Assembly: GCF_023898315.1 (NCBI RefSeq) | Contig: NC_064622.1 | Span: 172,442,178-172,506,177, forward strand | DNA length: 64,000 nucleotides | Source: Schistocerca nitens | Taxonomy: Eukaryota > Arthropoda > Insecta > Orthoptera > Acrididae | Direction: 5' to 3' | Part shown: piece after piece, positions 31,173 to 41,967 of the stretch | Layout: every line of letters begins with the position of its first letter | Position numbering within the stretch: the first letter of the stretch is position 1 | The notes under the pieces: generated by a model | Database searches by the model: none | What the model was told of the DNA's origin: nothing | What the model saw: the letters and a program-made list of their open reading frames with translations, nothing else | Made by a program: the position numbers and the translations under genes

Positions 31173-32352
31173 CACTGTCTGATCAAATACATCCGGACTC
31201 CTACTAGTGGACATTGATATGGGGTGTGTCCACCATTCGCTTTTATGCTGGCTTAAATTCTGGTGGGGACGCTTTCAACGAGATGTCTGCATGTCTATGG
31301 AGGAACAGGTAGCCCATGATACTTGTAGGGTCCAAACCAGAGAAGGGAGTGATGTTGATCGCTGGGGATAGAAGTGAAGTCGACGCTCAGACTCATCTCA
31401 AAGGTGTCCCATTGGGCTGAGGTTAGGACTCTGGATAGGACAGTCTGCTTCAGGAATGTTGTTGTCCACAACCCATTTCCTCAGAGATGCTGCTTTGTGA
31501 CAGGGTGCAGTGTTATGCTGATCAAATCGTCGTTCCCGCAACGTCCCTCTATTGTACGCGATACATATTGTTGTAAATATGTTCATATCATTTCGCACTT
31601 AGCGTATTATAAAACGCAATGATGGACCAAACGCTACCCACGAAAAACATCCCAATACGGTAACAGGATATAGTCCGTATTTCACACTTGATGGCAGGGA
31701 AACCCCCACAGGCATTCGACGAACCCAGGTCTTTCCGCCGCATTGCCACAGGGTGTAGCATGATTCATTCAAAATGACTCGTTTCCATACATCCACTGTC
31801 CAGTGGCGGCTGTCTTTACACCACGTCAAGCGTCGCTTAGCATTGGCTACAGGACTGAGTGGCTGATAAGGAGATGTCCAACTATTGTACATCCTCCTTT
31901 TTAGCTCAGAACATACAGTTATCATGCTAGTGGGATTGCTGGTAGCACTTTGAAACTCACCAGTGATTTTTTTCTGCTGATTTTATACGATATTTTACAG
32001 ACATCATACGGAATGCTCCGTGATCCCTGTCCTTCAGTTCATGGGCCGTACTTCATCTTCGTTTATCTGTGGTCTTCGCATTTCCGTTTCCCTATTACAT
32101 CACCAACAGCAGACTTGGGAAGGTTGGATTTAAATGTCTCTGAGGGATCTATTACTCAGCTGACGTCCAACGTTTAGTCCATGTTCGAAGTCACTGACCT
32201 CTGTTGACCGATCCAATATGCTGTTACTGCGTTTCTACTCACAACGCAACGCTCCCCGCCTTCTGTTATACTGGCGAGTCTGTCTCTCGTGGCATCCATT
32301 GGTGAGCTCCACACTACTTAGGGTTTTAATAGATATTATTGATCAGTTAGTG
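31173..32352 (-). mobile_element. Tc1-like transposon with broken transposase
   Basis: Ends CACTGTCTGATCAA.TAC (left, preceded by TA) and the complement of ACT.ACTGATCAATA (right) form terminal inverted repeats. Minus-strand fragments read RLTWCKDSRHWTVDVWKRVILNES (first catalytic region, DE changed to NE), LPVTVLGCFSW-type and APCHKA...SPNLSPM. Several frameshifts and stops are present. The family differs from the element immediately to the right. Confidence 0.75.
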
Positions 32353-32499
32353 TCTGTCCAGGTCTGTCATACAACGACAGATTGTTGAAACTAGTTTTAA
32401 CGTATTAACGATTCCACCAGTTTTATGACAGGATAGATAAAAATGTCTTTTTATAAAAGCTGTGAACAACAACCTACAGAAGTTGTGTTGCCATACTTA

Positions 32500-33583
32500 C
32501 ACTTATCAGCTAGAACCTTATGATCACCTACCTAATAACTCGTAGTCCACCTTTGTCACAGGTAAGCCCGGCGGTACGTCGTGGCTTCGAAGCAATGAGC
32601 CACTGGTACGTCGCTGCAGGCAGTTGGCACCACATCTGCGCTCACAAATCACCTGATTCCGTAAATACCGGGTAGGGGCGATGAGCTCTGACGCCACGTC
32701 AATCACACCACAGATGTGTTCGATCTGGTTCAGATCTGGCGAGTTGGACGACCAGTACTTCAACTGTAAATCGCCCTATATACCTCGAATCACCTCATTC
32801 CACTCCTGGCCTTGTTATATGGCTCATGCCAATACCGTCATGAAGGAGTGTACGTGTTCTGCAACCAGTGTACGATACCTCTTGGCCATCATGGTACCCT
32901 CCACGACCTCGTTTGGATTCATGGATGCCCACGTGAATGTTGCCCTGACCTTAATGGAGCCGTCGCCAGATTGTATCAGTCCCGCAGTACAGGGGTCAAG
33001 AGCATTTCCCCTGGAAGACGACGTATTCGCGCCCTCCATTCGGCTTGATGAAGAAGGTATCGGGATTCATCAGACCTTGCAACGCTCTGCCACTGCGACA
33101 ACGACCAGTGCCGACGGTCACGTGCCCATTTCAGTCGTAGCTGCCTATGCCGTGGTGTTGACATTGGCACATGTGTGGGTCGTCGGCTGCGGAAGCCCAT
33201 CGTTGGGAGTGTTTGGTGCACTGTGTGTTCAGACACGTTGTACTCTTCCCGGTATCAGTTGCGCCACAGCTCACCGCCTGTCCTGTTTTACCAGTCTGTA
33301 ATGGGGGGACATCTGTACGTGGTTTCAGCACTCCTCGAACACCCGACACGTCTTGTAGTTTCCGCAATCCTCGTGCCGAGCTTCCGGGTCATCACAATCT
33401 GCCCTCGATCAAACTCAGACAGATCGCGCACCTTCCCCATTCTACACTCTGGCAGCTCGCTCACTGACGGTACATGCACGGTGCGTGTGTCTGACAGGCT
33501 GTCATTCCACGCCAGGTGTCGCTGCTATAGAGGGCTTATATCGATCGTAATTCCGTGTTTATAATATTCTGGTTACTTATCTT
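32500..33583 (-). mobile_element. Tc1-like transposon, decayed (family of 1-643)
   Basis: TA precedes CACTTATCAGCTAGAACC on the left; the right end is the imperfect complement near 33560-33583. In minus-strand order: a helix-turn-helix start MGKVRDLSEFDRGQIV at 33479 (with leader), QLRLKWARDRRHWSLSQWQSV and SDESRY, then FTWASMNPNEVVEGTMMAKRYRT, and SPDLNQIEHI...VICERRCG. The order is complete but several frameshifts separate the pieces. The right end abuts a LINE fragment. Confidence 0.8.
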
Positions 33584-34713
33584 AGAAGACATATTAAGGA
33601 AAGGCAAATTAACGTTTCAAGCATTTCTAGACTTAGAGAAAGCTTTTGACAATGTTGACTGGAATACTCTCTTTCAAATTCTTAAGGTGGCAGGGGTAAA
33701 ATACAGGGAGCGAAAGGCTATTTACAATTTGTACAGGAACCAGATGGCAGTTACAAGAGTCGAAAGGCATGAAAGAAAAGGAGTGGTTGGCAAGGGAGTG
33801 AGACAGGGCTGTAACCTATCCCCGATGTTATTCAATCTGTATATTGAGCAAGCAGTAAAGGAAATAATGGAAAACTTTGGAGTAGGAATTAAAATCCAAG
33901 GAGAAGAAATAAAAACTTGGAGGTTCGCCGATGATATTGTAATTCAATCAGAGACAGTGAAAGGATCTGAAAGGACAGTTGAACGGAATGGACAGTGTCT
34001 TGAAAGGAGGATATAAGATGAACATCGACAAAAGCAAAACGAGGATAATGGAATGTAGTCGAATTCAATCGCGTATGCTGAGGGAATTAGATTAGGAAAT
34101 GAGACACTTAAAGTAGTAAATGAGTTTTGCTATTTGAGGAGCAAAATAACTGATGATGGTCGAAGTAGAAAGGATATAAAATGTAGACTGACAACGCTAA
34201 GGAAAGCTTTTCTGAAGAAGAGAAGTTTGTTAACATCGAGTATAGATTTAAGTGTCAGAAAGTCGTTTCTGAAAGTATTTGTATGGAGTGTAGCCATGTA
34301 TGGAATTGAAACATGGACGATAAATAGTTTGGACAAGAAGCGAATAGAAGCTTTCGAAATGTGGTGCTAGAGAAGAATGCTGAAGATTAGATGAGTAGAT
34401 CACATAACTAATGAGGAGGTATTGAATAGAATTGTGGAGAGGAGAAATTTGTGGCCCAACTTGCTTAGAAGAAGGGATCGGTTTGTAGGACATGTTCTGA
34501 GGCATCGAGGGATCACCAATTTAGTGCTTGGGAGGGGGGGGGGGGCAGCGTGGAGGGTAAAAATCATAGAGGGAGACCAAGAGATGAATACACTTAGCAG
34601 ATTCAGAAGGATGTAGGTTGCAATAGTTACTGGGAGATGAAGAAGCCTGTACAGGAGAGAGTAGCATGGAGAGCTGCATCACACCAGTCTCTGGACTGAA
34701 GACCACAACAACA
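33584..34713 (+). pseudogene. RTE-like LINE 3' half (RT palm to tail)
   Basis: The plus strand reads LTFQAFLDLEKAFDNVDW, GVRQGCNLSPMLFNLYIEQ and WRFADDIVI (RT motifs with FADD), then after frameshifts RSKITDDGRSRKDIKCRL, SVAMYGIETWTI and RDRFVGHVLRHRG. The 3' end has GACTGAAGACCACAACAACAGC, the same AAC-type tail as 27062-27182. It is 5' truncated and carries at least three frameshifts. A SINE has inserted in the tail. Confidence 0.75.
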
Positions 34714-34728
34714 GCAATAATGTTCTGG

Positions 34729-34920
34729 CTGAAATGGCTCTGAGCACTATGGGACTTAACTTCTAAGGTCATCAGTGCCCTAGAACTTAGAACTACTTAA
34801 ACCTAACTAACCTAAGGACATCACACACATCCATGCCCGAGGCAGGATTCGAACCTGCGGCCGTAGTGGTCACGCGGTCCCAAACTGTTGCGCCTAGAAC
34901 CGCACGGCCACCACGGCCGG
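34729..34920 (-). mobile_element. tRNA-related SINE (main family)
   Basis: Complete minus-strand copy. Flanks CAATAATGTTCTGG (34715-34728) and CAACAATGTTCTGG (34921-34934) are a 14-bp target duplication with one mismatch. It sits exactly in the AAC tail of the LINE. Confidence 0.92.
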
Positions 34921-34989
34921 CAACAATGTTCTGGTTATATCGTGGAAGTCTTCAGAAGATCGACACCTAGGTTGGCTAGCGTGCCCGGC

Positions 34990-35690
34990 GAGAGGAGTGG
35001 TGAATCCGGAAGAGGCAAACACGAAAACGATGAGCGGTAGGTTAATCCCGCGAGCGGACGAGAGTTGCCGTTGCATTACACGTACAGGCGCGCCGACGAC
35101 GCCTCGGCAATTAATCCCCCGGTCGGCGCTCGAGCCAGCAGCTTTTCCTCGTCTATCAAGCTGGTATCTCGCAGCGAGAACCGCTATTGCACAAACACCC
35201 AGCACAGCGCAAACCGGCGACACCGACACACGCAGCTCGCCGGCCGGCCCAACAGGTTCCCACGTGAAGCGCCCGCGACTGGTTTCGTCCTCCTCCTCCA
35301 CCTGCGCGTTTCCTTTCTCGTAGGGTTTCTTTACCGGTCGTTTCGCGAGCGCGCCACGGGCGTCTCGGCGTGGCCGCTGAGATGAGGCGCCAGGGGTCAG
35401 CGTCTGCCAGCTTTATTAATAAATTGCGGCGCCAAACAGGTTGTATTTGTATTATTAGAGAGGGAATTAAGCGCAAATTACAGGGCCCGGCTCGCGTGCC
35501 AGCCGCGCCGTAATTAGACGTGCGTGCCAAGCGCCGTGTGTGTCCGCGCGCACGGGCTCGGCTGTCCGAGTCCGCTTGTCAGGATAAGCGGAGGGGCGGC
35601 GCTCCCTTAATCTAGACACGGGCCGCTGGGAGCCCCAGCGCCGCGCCTGACACCCAGTAGCCCAGGCGCCTGCTTTCCTCTCTGTCTTCA
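34990..35690. promoter_or_regulatory. CpG-rich block with homeodomain-like sites
   Basis: 700 bp of high GC and CpG. It is punctuated by AT-rich cores that stand out: GGTTAATCCCGCGAG, GCAATTAATCCCCC, TTTATTAATAAATTG, GCGCAAATTACAGG and CGTAATTAGACG. These resemble TAATTA (Antp-type) and TAATCC (Bicoid/Otx-type) binding sites. Frames are open on all strands because of composition. It may be an enhancer or promoter island; no gene body can be joined to it here. Confidence 0.45.
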
Positions 35691-36002
35691 CTCTTCCCGC
35701 TGCAACTCACTTTCAGCGACACGTTTACTAATCAAAAGCTTGTAACGTGACTACCGTGTTTAAAATTGGATTACTACTACTACTACTACGTGTCCCCAAC
35801 TTTTATGTCTTTAATAAGATCTTTTCATGACAATATGCGTGTCTCTGTATTCTTCGATGGCAGTACATCTAAACCATTCAGTATGAAATGTGTCGTAAGA
35901 CAAGGCTGTGTGTTGGCACCTACACTTTTTGGAATTTTCCTCTCGGGTCTGCTCCAAGTGGCTTTCGAGAATTGCAGTGTTGGAGTACATCTGCATACTA
36001 GG

Positions 36003-36362
36003 TTTTTTTTTTTTACTTTATTGTCATTTTAAAGCCCATACAATAGGCAGGCTGGCAGCAGCACACTACGCTGCTCTTCAGCCAAAGAAGACATAAGCAT
36101 AAAAAAACAGGAGAAAAACATAAAAGTCACAAAATGGTGGGCGATAAAACAGGAGACACAGAGAGACAAACACGGAGCCGTTCACACTCGACGATAAACC
36201 ATACTGGAAACTGTTGAGACGACGCACAAACACTGTAGAAGACGATGGCACTGGTGAACAACGGAGTGTGACGGTGAACACTGAACACTAAACACGACGG
36301 CACACACAAGACACTGATGGCGGCGATCTCCGGCGCGCGAAAGTCCACGTAGCGTGTGCGAG
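36003..36362 (-). mobile_element. Poly(A) retroposon, 360 bp, with 13-bp target duplication
   Basis: TCTGCATACTAGG occurs at 35990-36002 and 36363-36375. On the minus strand the insert ends GACAATAAAGT followed by a run of A (a polyadenylation signal and tail). It has no tRNA-like head and no long frame. It is a LINE-mobilised nonautonomous element or a processed transcript; its parent is unknown. Confidence 0.85.
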
Positions 36363-36624
36363 TCTGCATACTAGGAAAGATAGAAGGCTTTTCAATGTCA
36401 GTCTTCTGAAGAGTAAGACAAAGCGCTACGAGATAGTCGCTCGTGAACTCCTGTATGCTGATGATGGTGCAATTGTTGCGAACTCCGCAGAAGAACTGCA
36501 AGAGCTAGTATCAAGATTTAGTCACGCATGCCACCTATTCTCGATGAGTGTAAACAGTAGTAAGACTGTAATTATGGTTCAGGGTACTAACACAAAGCCG
36601 AATATCACACTAGATGGCACTATA

Positions 36625-38772
36625 GTCTGGGAGACGAGTCTTTGGTATTGACAGCTCGGTAGCGTCTTTCCGTTGCCTAGCGACCGCGGGCAGGCAGCCA
36701 ATGACGGCCTGACTTTGAGCGGGTAGCAAGGGCCACGTTGCCGCTCTGAAACCCGGTCGCGCGCACTTATGAAACTTACCAGTGTCTCGCGTGCAGGCGG
36801 TGCGGTCGTTCGTCGTTTGTCTGAAGTTGAATTCGCAGTTTATTTCGTTTTTGTTGTTTTTAGTGTTTCTTTGTTTATGTTTCGTTGTAAACAATGTCTA
36901 GTGCGGCGGGTAGTACCAGCCCAACACAAGAAGTGAAACGGAGGAAGAAAAGTGTGCTACACACCCAGGCCCGTGTATTCGTGTGCTCTGTGAGGGATTA
37001 CTTTGAGAAAGAAAAGGACAAAGGTGGGCCCTTGATTCCTGTTGTTCAGGTTGTGAAGAGAACTGCAGCAGCATTGAAAATAAGTAAGAACCTGGTGTAA
37101 AGATAGGGAAAGAACAGTATAGTGTAGATTGTGACGAGAGTGGCACAACAAAGCTGCACACACCAGGAAAGAAGTGACCGAGAAATACGCAGGTGACAGC
37201 TTTGGATGATTTTCAGAAAGACGCTATTCGTCGTCATATATACAGCTATTATAAGAGAAGGGAACATCCCACTCTATCTAAATTACAGGTGTCGCTTCAG
37301 AAAGACGATCTTTTTAAAGGGAGAAAATTTTCATTGCGTACAGTGTTGAAAGACATAGGCTTCAGCTATTTATTGTTTAACGGACGCAAAATATTAATGG
37401 AAAGGACAGATGTAGTTGCATGGCGGTGCAGATTTCTGCGCAGGATCATGGGTGTGGAATTCGAAAGTATAGTGTGGTTAGATGAAACTTGGGTCAATGC
37501 CAGCCATTCTTTACGTAGAGGCTGGAATGATGGAACGCCCGAGGGGACAATGGCAGTGCCTGTTGGCAAAGGAGGGCGTATTATTGTCTTACATGCAGGA
37601 ACATCGAAAGGTTTTGTGCCAAACTGCTTGAAAATGTTTCGGTCAAAAAAGACGGGAGATTACCATGAAGAAATGAACAGTGTAGTATTTCAAGAATGGT
37701 TCGAGACATCGCTTATGACGAATCTGACAAGTCCATCAGTGATTGTTATGGACAATGCGCCTTATCATTCCGTTGTTCACGATAAGGCACCAACCTTGGC
37801 AACAAAAAAAGACGATATCATTCAGTGGTTGAAACGGCGAAAAGTAAATTCAGAGAAGATTTAAGGAAGGCGGAACTGTGGCACAAAAGAAACCCCAATT
37901 TCCAACATATGTAATTGACGAGATTGCTAAAAGGCACGGGCATGAAATCGTTCGGCTTCCTCCATACCACTGTCACTTCAATGCAATTGAAGGAGTGTGG
38001 GCGCAGATAAAAAATTACATTGCTGCAAACAATAAAAAGTCACGATCTCTGAAGTGGAAACTCTCCTTCCAGCAGCTATCAATAAAGTGACAAGCGAGAC
38101 GTGGGCAAAAATTGTAAACAGCACTGCAAGTGCCATCAGAGAGGCGGCCAAAACCGAAGGGGTTGTGGAAGAATGCATCGAAAATTTAATTATACATTTG
38201 GGAGAGAGCAGTGATAGTTCGAGTAGTATTGAGGAAGACAATGTCAAATCAGATTCTGACAGTGATGTGAGTGGTGTTTTTCCATTACAGTAACTACAAC
38301 GTATTCAGGAATGTAAGGAGAGAGTTTGCTATCGATCTACAACCAGATCATCATATTGTGAGTACTTTCTTCAGATTATAACTCTTAATACACTGACCAA
38401 TTATTCTGTAGCTTGTAGTAGAACAAATTAATAATGCTAATACTTAACAATGGAAACCAAAACTGCTAATGTTCAACAACTTGCGAAAATAGTTTTCATT
38501 TCAGTTGTGAAGTTTAACAAATAACTTTATTATGTTTCAGCATCTAAGATACTTGTACTAAATAGCTCTTATCAGTTTTCGAGTTAATATATTTCAAGCA
38601 TCAACTTTAAATAAATCCACGCGTACCAATACGACTTGTATTTTGTCTCGCTTCTATTTCTGCTGCTAGAGAATGCGTGTAGCAGACAGGGCGCCGCGTG
38701 CTGTGAACCACGTTCGGCAACAGCGCCGTCTGCCCGCCGGAACTGTCAGTACCAATCACTCGTCTCACGGAC
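36625..38772 (+). mobile_element. IS630/Tc1/mariner-superfamily transposon with wide D-E spacing
   Basis: Terminal repeats GTCTGGGAGACGAGT / GTCCGTGAGACGAGT extend inward through TTGGTA.TGACAG. TATA flanks both sides (36621-36624, 38773-38776), and removing one TATA plus the element restores the host LINE frame. The element is 2,148 bp and carries one transposase on the plus strand (next entry). Confidence 0.85.
36894..38293 (+). pseudogene. Transposase, about DD82E, broken
   Basis: Segments: N-terminal DNA-binding region (36894-37100) with a basic KRRKKS patch; a central DDE part (37193-37864) with WLDETWVN (first D) and VIVMDNAPYHS (second D); and a part in another frame (37878-38090) with RLPPYHCHFNAIEGVW (third residue E). 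A Ser/Asp-rich acidic tail follows (38054-38293). Allowing for two frameshifts near 37830-37875, the second D and the E are about 82 residues apart, unlike DD34E/D Tc1 and mariner. I recall a DD82E group called Sailor; this match is from memory. A stop at 37101 and the frameshifts make it inactive. Confidence 0.7.
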
Positions 38773-38776
38773 TATA

Positions 38777-39353
38777 GTCGTACATAACTTCTGCTATCTT
38801 GGATCTACTATAGAATCAAACATGTCTGTTGACAAGGAAATTGATGCTCGCATTGGAAGGGCTGCGACAACTTTTGGCAAACTCTCTACACGTGTTTGGA
38901 AAAACAACAAACTCTCTTTGACCACCAAAATGTTTGTATATCAAACTTGCGTCCTCAGCATCCTTTTGTATGCATCGGAAACATGGACTGCCTATGCCAA
39001 ACAAGAACGTCGCCTTAATGCTTTCCACATGTGGTGCCTGAGATCCATCCTCGGAGTAACGTGGAAGGACCGAGTGACCAACGAAGCAGTGCTATCTAAA
39101 ACTAACTGCAACAGTATTTCAGCTATCTTGAAGCAGAGACGACTCCGATGGCTGGGACACGTCCACCGTATGGATCCTGACAGATTCCCCACGTGAGGTG
39201 ATGCTTGGAGAGATCTTTATAGCCAAAAGACCTGTAGGACATCCTGTATTGAGTTTCAAGGACTCCTGTAAACGAGATATGGAGAGCTTTGGAATCGACA
39301 CAAACAGATGGGAGGCACGGGCTAGCATGAGACCAGAGTGGTGTGATGATATA
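38777..39353 (+). pseudogene. Host LINE segment between two nested transposons
   Basis: Carries the RT connection region listed under 35793-40994. It ends EWCDDI at the TA target of the Tc1 element. It is the longest uninterrupted piece of that LINE. Confidence 0.8.
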
Positions 39354-40774
39354 CACTCCCGGAAATTGAAATAAGAACACCGTGAATTCATTGTCCCAGG
39401 AAGGGGAAACTTTATTGACACATTCCTGGGGTCAGATACATCACATGACCACACTGACAGAACCACAGGCACATAGACACAGGCAACAGAGCATGCACAA
39501 TGTCGGCACTAGTACAGTGTATATCCACCTTTCGCAGCAATGCAGGCTGCTATTCTCCCATGGAGACGATCGTAGAGATGCTGGATGTAGTCCTGTGGAA
39601 CGGCTTGCCATGCCATTTCCACCTGGCGCCTCAGTTGGACCAGCGTTCGTGCTGGACGTGCAGACCGCGTGAGACGACGCTTCATCCAGTCCCAAACATG
39701 CTCAATGGGGGACAGATCCGGAGATCTTGCTGGCCAGGGTAGTTGACTTACACCTTCTAGAGCACGTTGGGTGGCACGGGATACATGCGGACGTGCATTG
39801 TCCTGTTGGAACAGCAACTTCCCTTGCCGGTCTAGGAATGGTAGAACGATGGGTTCGATGACGGTTTGGATGTACCGTGCACTATTCAGTGTCCCCTCGA
39901 CGATCACCAGTGGTGTACGGCCAGTGTAGGAGATCGCTCCCCACACCATGATGCCGGGTGTTGGCCTGTGTGCCTCGCTCGTATGCAGTCCTGATTGTGG
40001 CGCTCACCTGCACGGCGCCAAACACGCATACGACCATCATTGGCACCAAGGCAGAAGCGACTCTCATCGCTGAAGACGACACGTCTCCATTCGTCCCTCC
40101 ATTCACGCCTGTCGCGACACCACTGGAGGCGGGCTGCACGATGTTGGGGCGTGAGCGGAAGACGGCCTAGCGGTGTGCGGGACCGTAGCCCAGCTTCATG
40201 GAGACGGTTGCGAATGGTCCTCGCCGATACCCCAGGAGCAACAGTGTCCCTAATTTGCTGGGAAGTGGCGGTGCGGTCCCCTACGGCACTGCGTAGGATC
40301 CTACGGTCTTGGCGGGCATCCGTGCGTCGCTGCGGTCCGGTCCCAGGTCGACGGGCACGTGCACCTTCCGCCGACCACTGGCGACTACATCGATGTACTG
40401 TGGAGACCTCACGCCCCACGTGTTGAGCAATTCGGCGGTACGTCCACCCGGCCTCCCGCATGCCCACTATACGCCCTCGCTCAAAGTCCGTCAACTGCAC
40501 ATACGGTTCACGTCCACGCTGTCGCGGCATGCTACCAGTGTTAAAGACTGCGATGGAGCTCCGTATGCCACGGCAAACTGGCTGACACTGACGGCGGCGG
40601 TGCACAAATGCTGCGCAGCTAGCGCCATTCGACGGCCAACACCGCGGTTCCTGGTGTGTCCGCTGTGCCGTGCGTGTGATCATTGCTTGTACAGCCCTCT
40701 CGCAGTATCCGGAGCAAGTATGGTGGGTCTGACACACCGGTGTCAATGTGTTCTTTTTTCCATTTCCAGGAGTG
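39354..40774 (-). mobile_element. Tc1-like transposon, nearly intact
   Basis: Ends CACTCCCGGAAATTGAAATA and the complement of TGGAAATGGAAAAAAGAAC...; the last bases GGAGTG meet TA at 40775. TA also lies at 39352-39353. At 1,421 bp it is a typical Tc1 length. It is nested in the LINE. Confidence 0.9.
39509..40530 (-). pseudogene. Tc1-like transposase, one frameshift
   Basis: Start chosen at MPRQRGREPYVQLTDFERG (40530), the usual beginning of this family; the frame is open further upstream but only through the terminal repeat. The helix-turn-helix MREAGWTYRRIAQHVG is followed by a second one. Catalytic FSDESRF lies in the first frame. After a one-base shift near 39930 come MVWGAISYTGRTPLV, FQQDNARPH and SPDLSPIEHVWD. 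I count 32 residues between the second D and the E. It would excise and reinsert the element at TA; the frameshift prevents that. Confidence 0.85.
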
Positions 40775-40991
40775 TATCATGTGGAATGTCGAAGCATGGT
40801 GAAGGCTTGTTAGACAGATTAAGGCAGAAAAAGCTTCGCAATGCTACCACTGCTCCTGCCTCTGCAGCCAGATACACTTGTGACAATTGCAGCAAGAGAT
40901 GCCGTGCTGCCATTGACTTGACAAGTCATATGAAAAAATGCAACCCATAAACACACAGACACTGCAACAATCATCTATCAAGATGTCGTGG

Positions 40992-40994
<3 letters not shown>

Positions 40995-41045
<51 letters not shown>
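40995..41045. repeat. (AT)n microsatellite joining two LINE tails
   Basis: 51 bases of AT lie between the 3' end of a plus-strand LINE and the 3' end of a minus-strand LINE. Confidence 0.9.
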
Positions 41046-41046
<1 letters not shown>

Positions 41047-41400
41047 TACGTGATCAGGCCCAGTGGACTGCACGCATCTACAAGTTTCCTCCTCCACTGT
41101 ATTCTGTCCATTGCTGCTATCCGCCATCCGTTCACTTCTATTGACACTTCGTTTAAATCTTCATGGAGTCCATCCCTCCAACGCTTCTTGGGTCTCCCTG
41201 GCGGTCTCTCTACTGTAGATGTGAAATCCAGGAGCTTCCGAGGCTATCTGTGATCCTCCATCCGGGCCACATGGCCGGCCCACTGCATTCGTTTGGCTTT
41301 GACAGTTCCTGGTATGTTGGGCTGCTGGTATAGTCACTCAAGCTCTTGGTTGTATCTGATCCTCCATTCCCCTGTATCTACATCCAGAACCGGACCGAAG
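41046..41400 (-). pseudogene. LINE 3' end, minus strand
   Basis: The minus strand reads MQWAGHVARMED, then PPGRPKKRWRDGLHEDL and WRRKLVDACSPLGLIT. This is the closing block of a LINE RT ORF (W.GHV.RM.D; GRPK.RW.D). The tail would be the AT run at 40995-41045. The 5' part is missing. Confidence 0.7.
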
Positions 41401-41544
41401 ATGACTAGTGTCCGTAAATCCGAGCATGTGTAAGGTTACTGGCGTATCTTTTGGTGTTCAATGAAAGTGATACGAGGTCTCTTTTCATTCAATGTGTCAC
41501 ATTTCATATTTGTGCACTGTATATTTTCCCCACAGAACCCTTCA

Positions 41545-41932
41545 ATACAGTAAAGGTATACACAGTTGCGAATAATAACAACTATCAGCTGTAGAATGGA
41601 ATGACGACAATAAAATTTGTGGTGGACCTGGACTCGAACCCTGATCTCCCCCTTATCGCGAGCGGTAAAAAAAAAAGCACTTCGTCTTCAGGCCACGAGT
41701 TGCCTACCGGGACCATCCGACCGCCGTGTCACCCTCAGTGGAGGATGCGGATAGGAGGGGGGTGGGGTCAGCACACCGCTCTCCCGGTCGTTATGATGCT
41801 ATTCTTGACCGAAGCCGCTACTAATCGGTCGAGTAGCGCCTCAGTTGGCATCACGAGGCTGAGTGCACCCCGAAAAATGGCAACAGCGCATGGCGGCATG
41901 GATGTTCACCCATCCAAGTGCCGACCACACCC
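41545..41932 (-). mobile_element. Composite SINE-like repeat
   Basis: The left half, read on the minus strand, has GGGTTCGAGTCCAGG and CATTCCATTCTACAGCTGAT, matching the plus-strand element at 45420-45660. The right half (GGCCACGAGTTGCC to GCCGACCACACCC) is a second repeat with a tRNA or 5S-like look. It ends against the GATTA tail of the next LINE. Confidence 0.55.
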
Positions 41933-41967
41933 GATTAGATTAGATTAGATTAGATTAGATTAGATTA
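41933..41967 (-). repeat. (GATTA)7 LINE tail
   Basis: Seven exact GATTA units. In sense orientation this is a TAATC pentamer repeat closing the LINE at 41968-44570. Confidence 0.95.

Larger units (their letters stand above)
35793..40994 (+). pseudogene. LINE with C-terminal zinc finger, interrupted by three insertions
   Basis: Pieces 35793-36002, 36376-36620, 38777-39351 and 40777-40994 join in order. They encode RT motifs (VRQGCVLAPTLFGIF; LLYADDGAIVANS), then CYLGSTIESNMSVDKEID, LYASETWTAYAKQERRL and RRLRWLGHVHRMDP, and last a C2H2 finger (YTCDNCSKRC...H.....C). The frame is readable across each junction once the insertions are set aside, with a frameshift near 39195. The element is 5' truncated and its tail is an AT microsatellite. 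I do not assign a clade. Confidence 0.8.

Noticed and set aside
32681..33301. 206-residue plus-strand frame
   Set aside because: It is antisense to a Tc1 transposase remnant and shows no domain.
40309..40950. 213-residue plus-strand frame as a zinc-finger gene
   Set aside because: The first two thirds are antisense to the Tc1 transposase; the C2H2 finger at the end belongs to the LINE that resumes at 40777.
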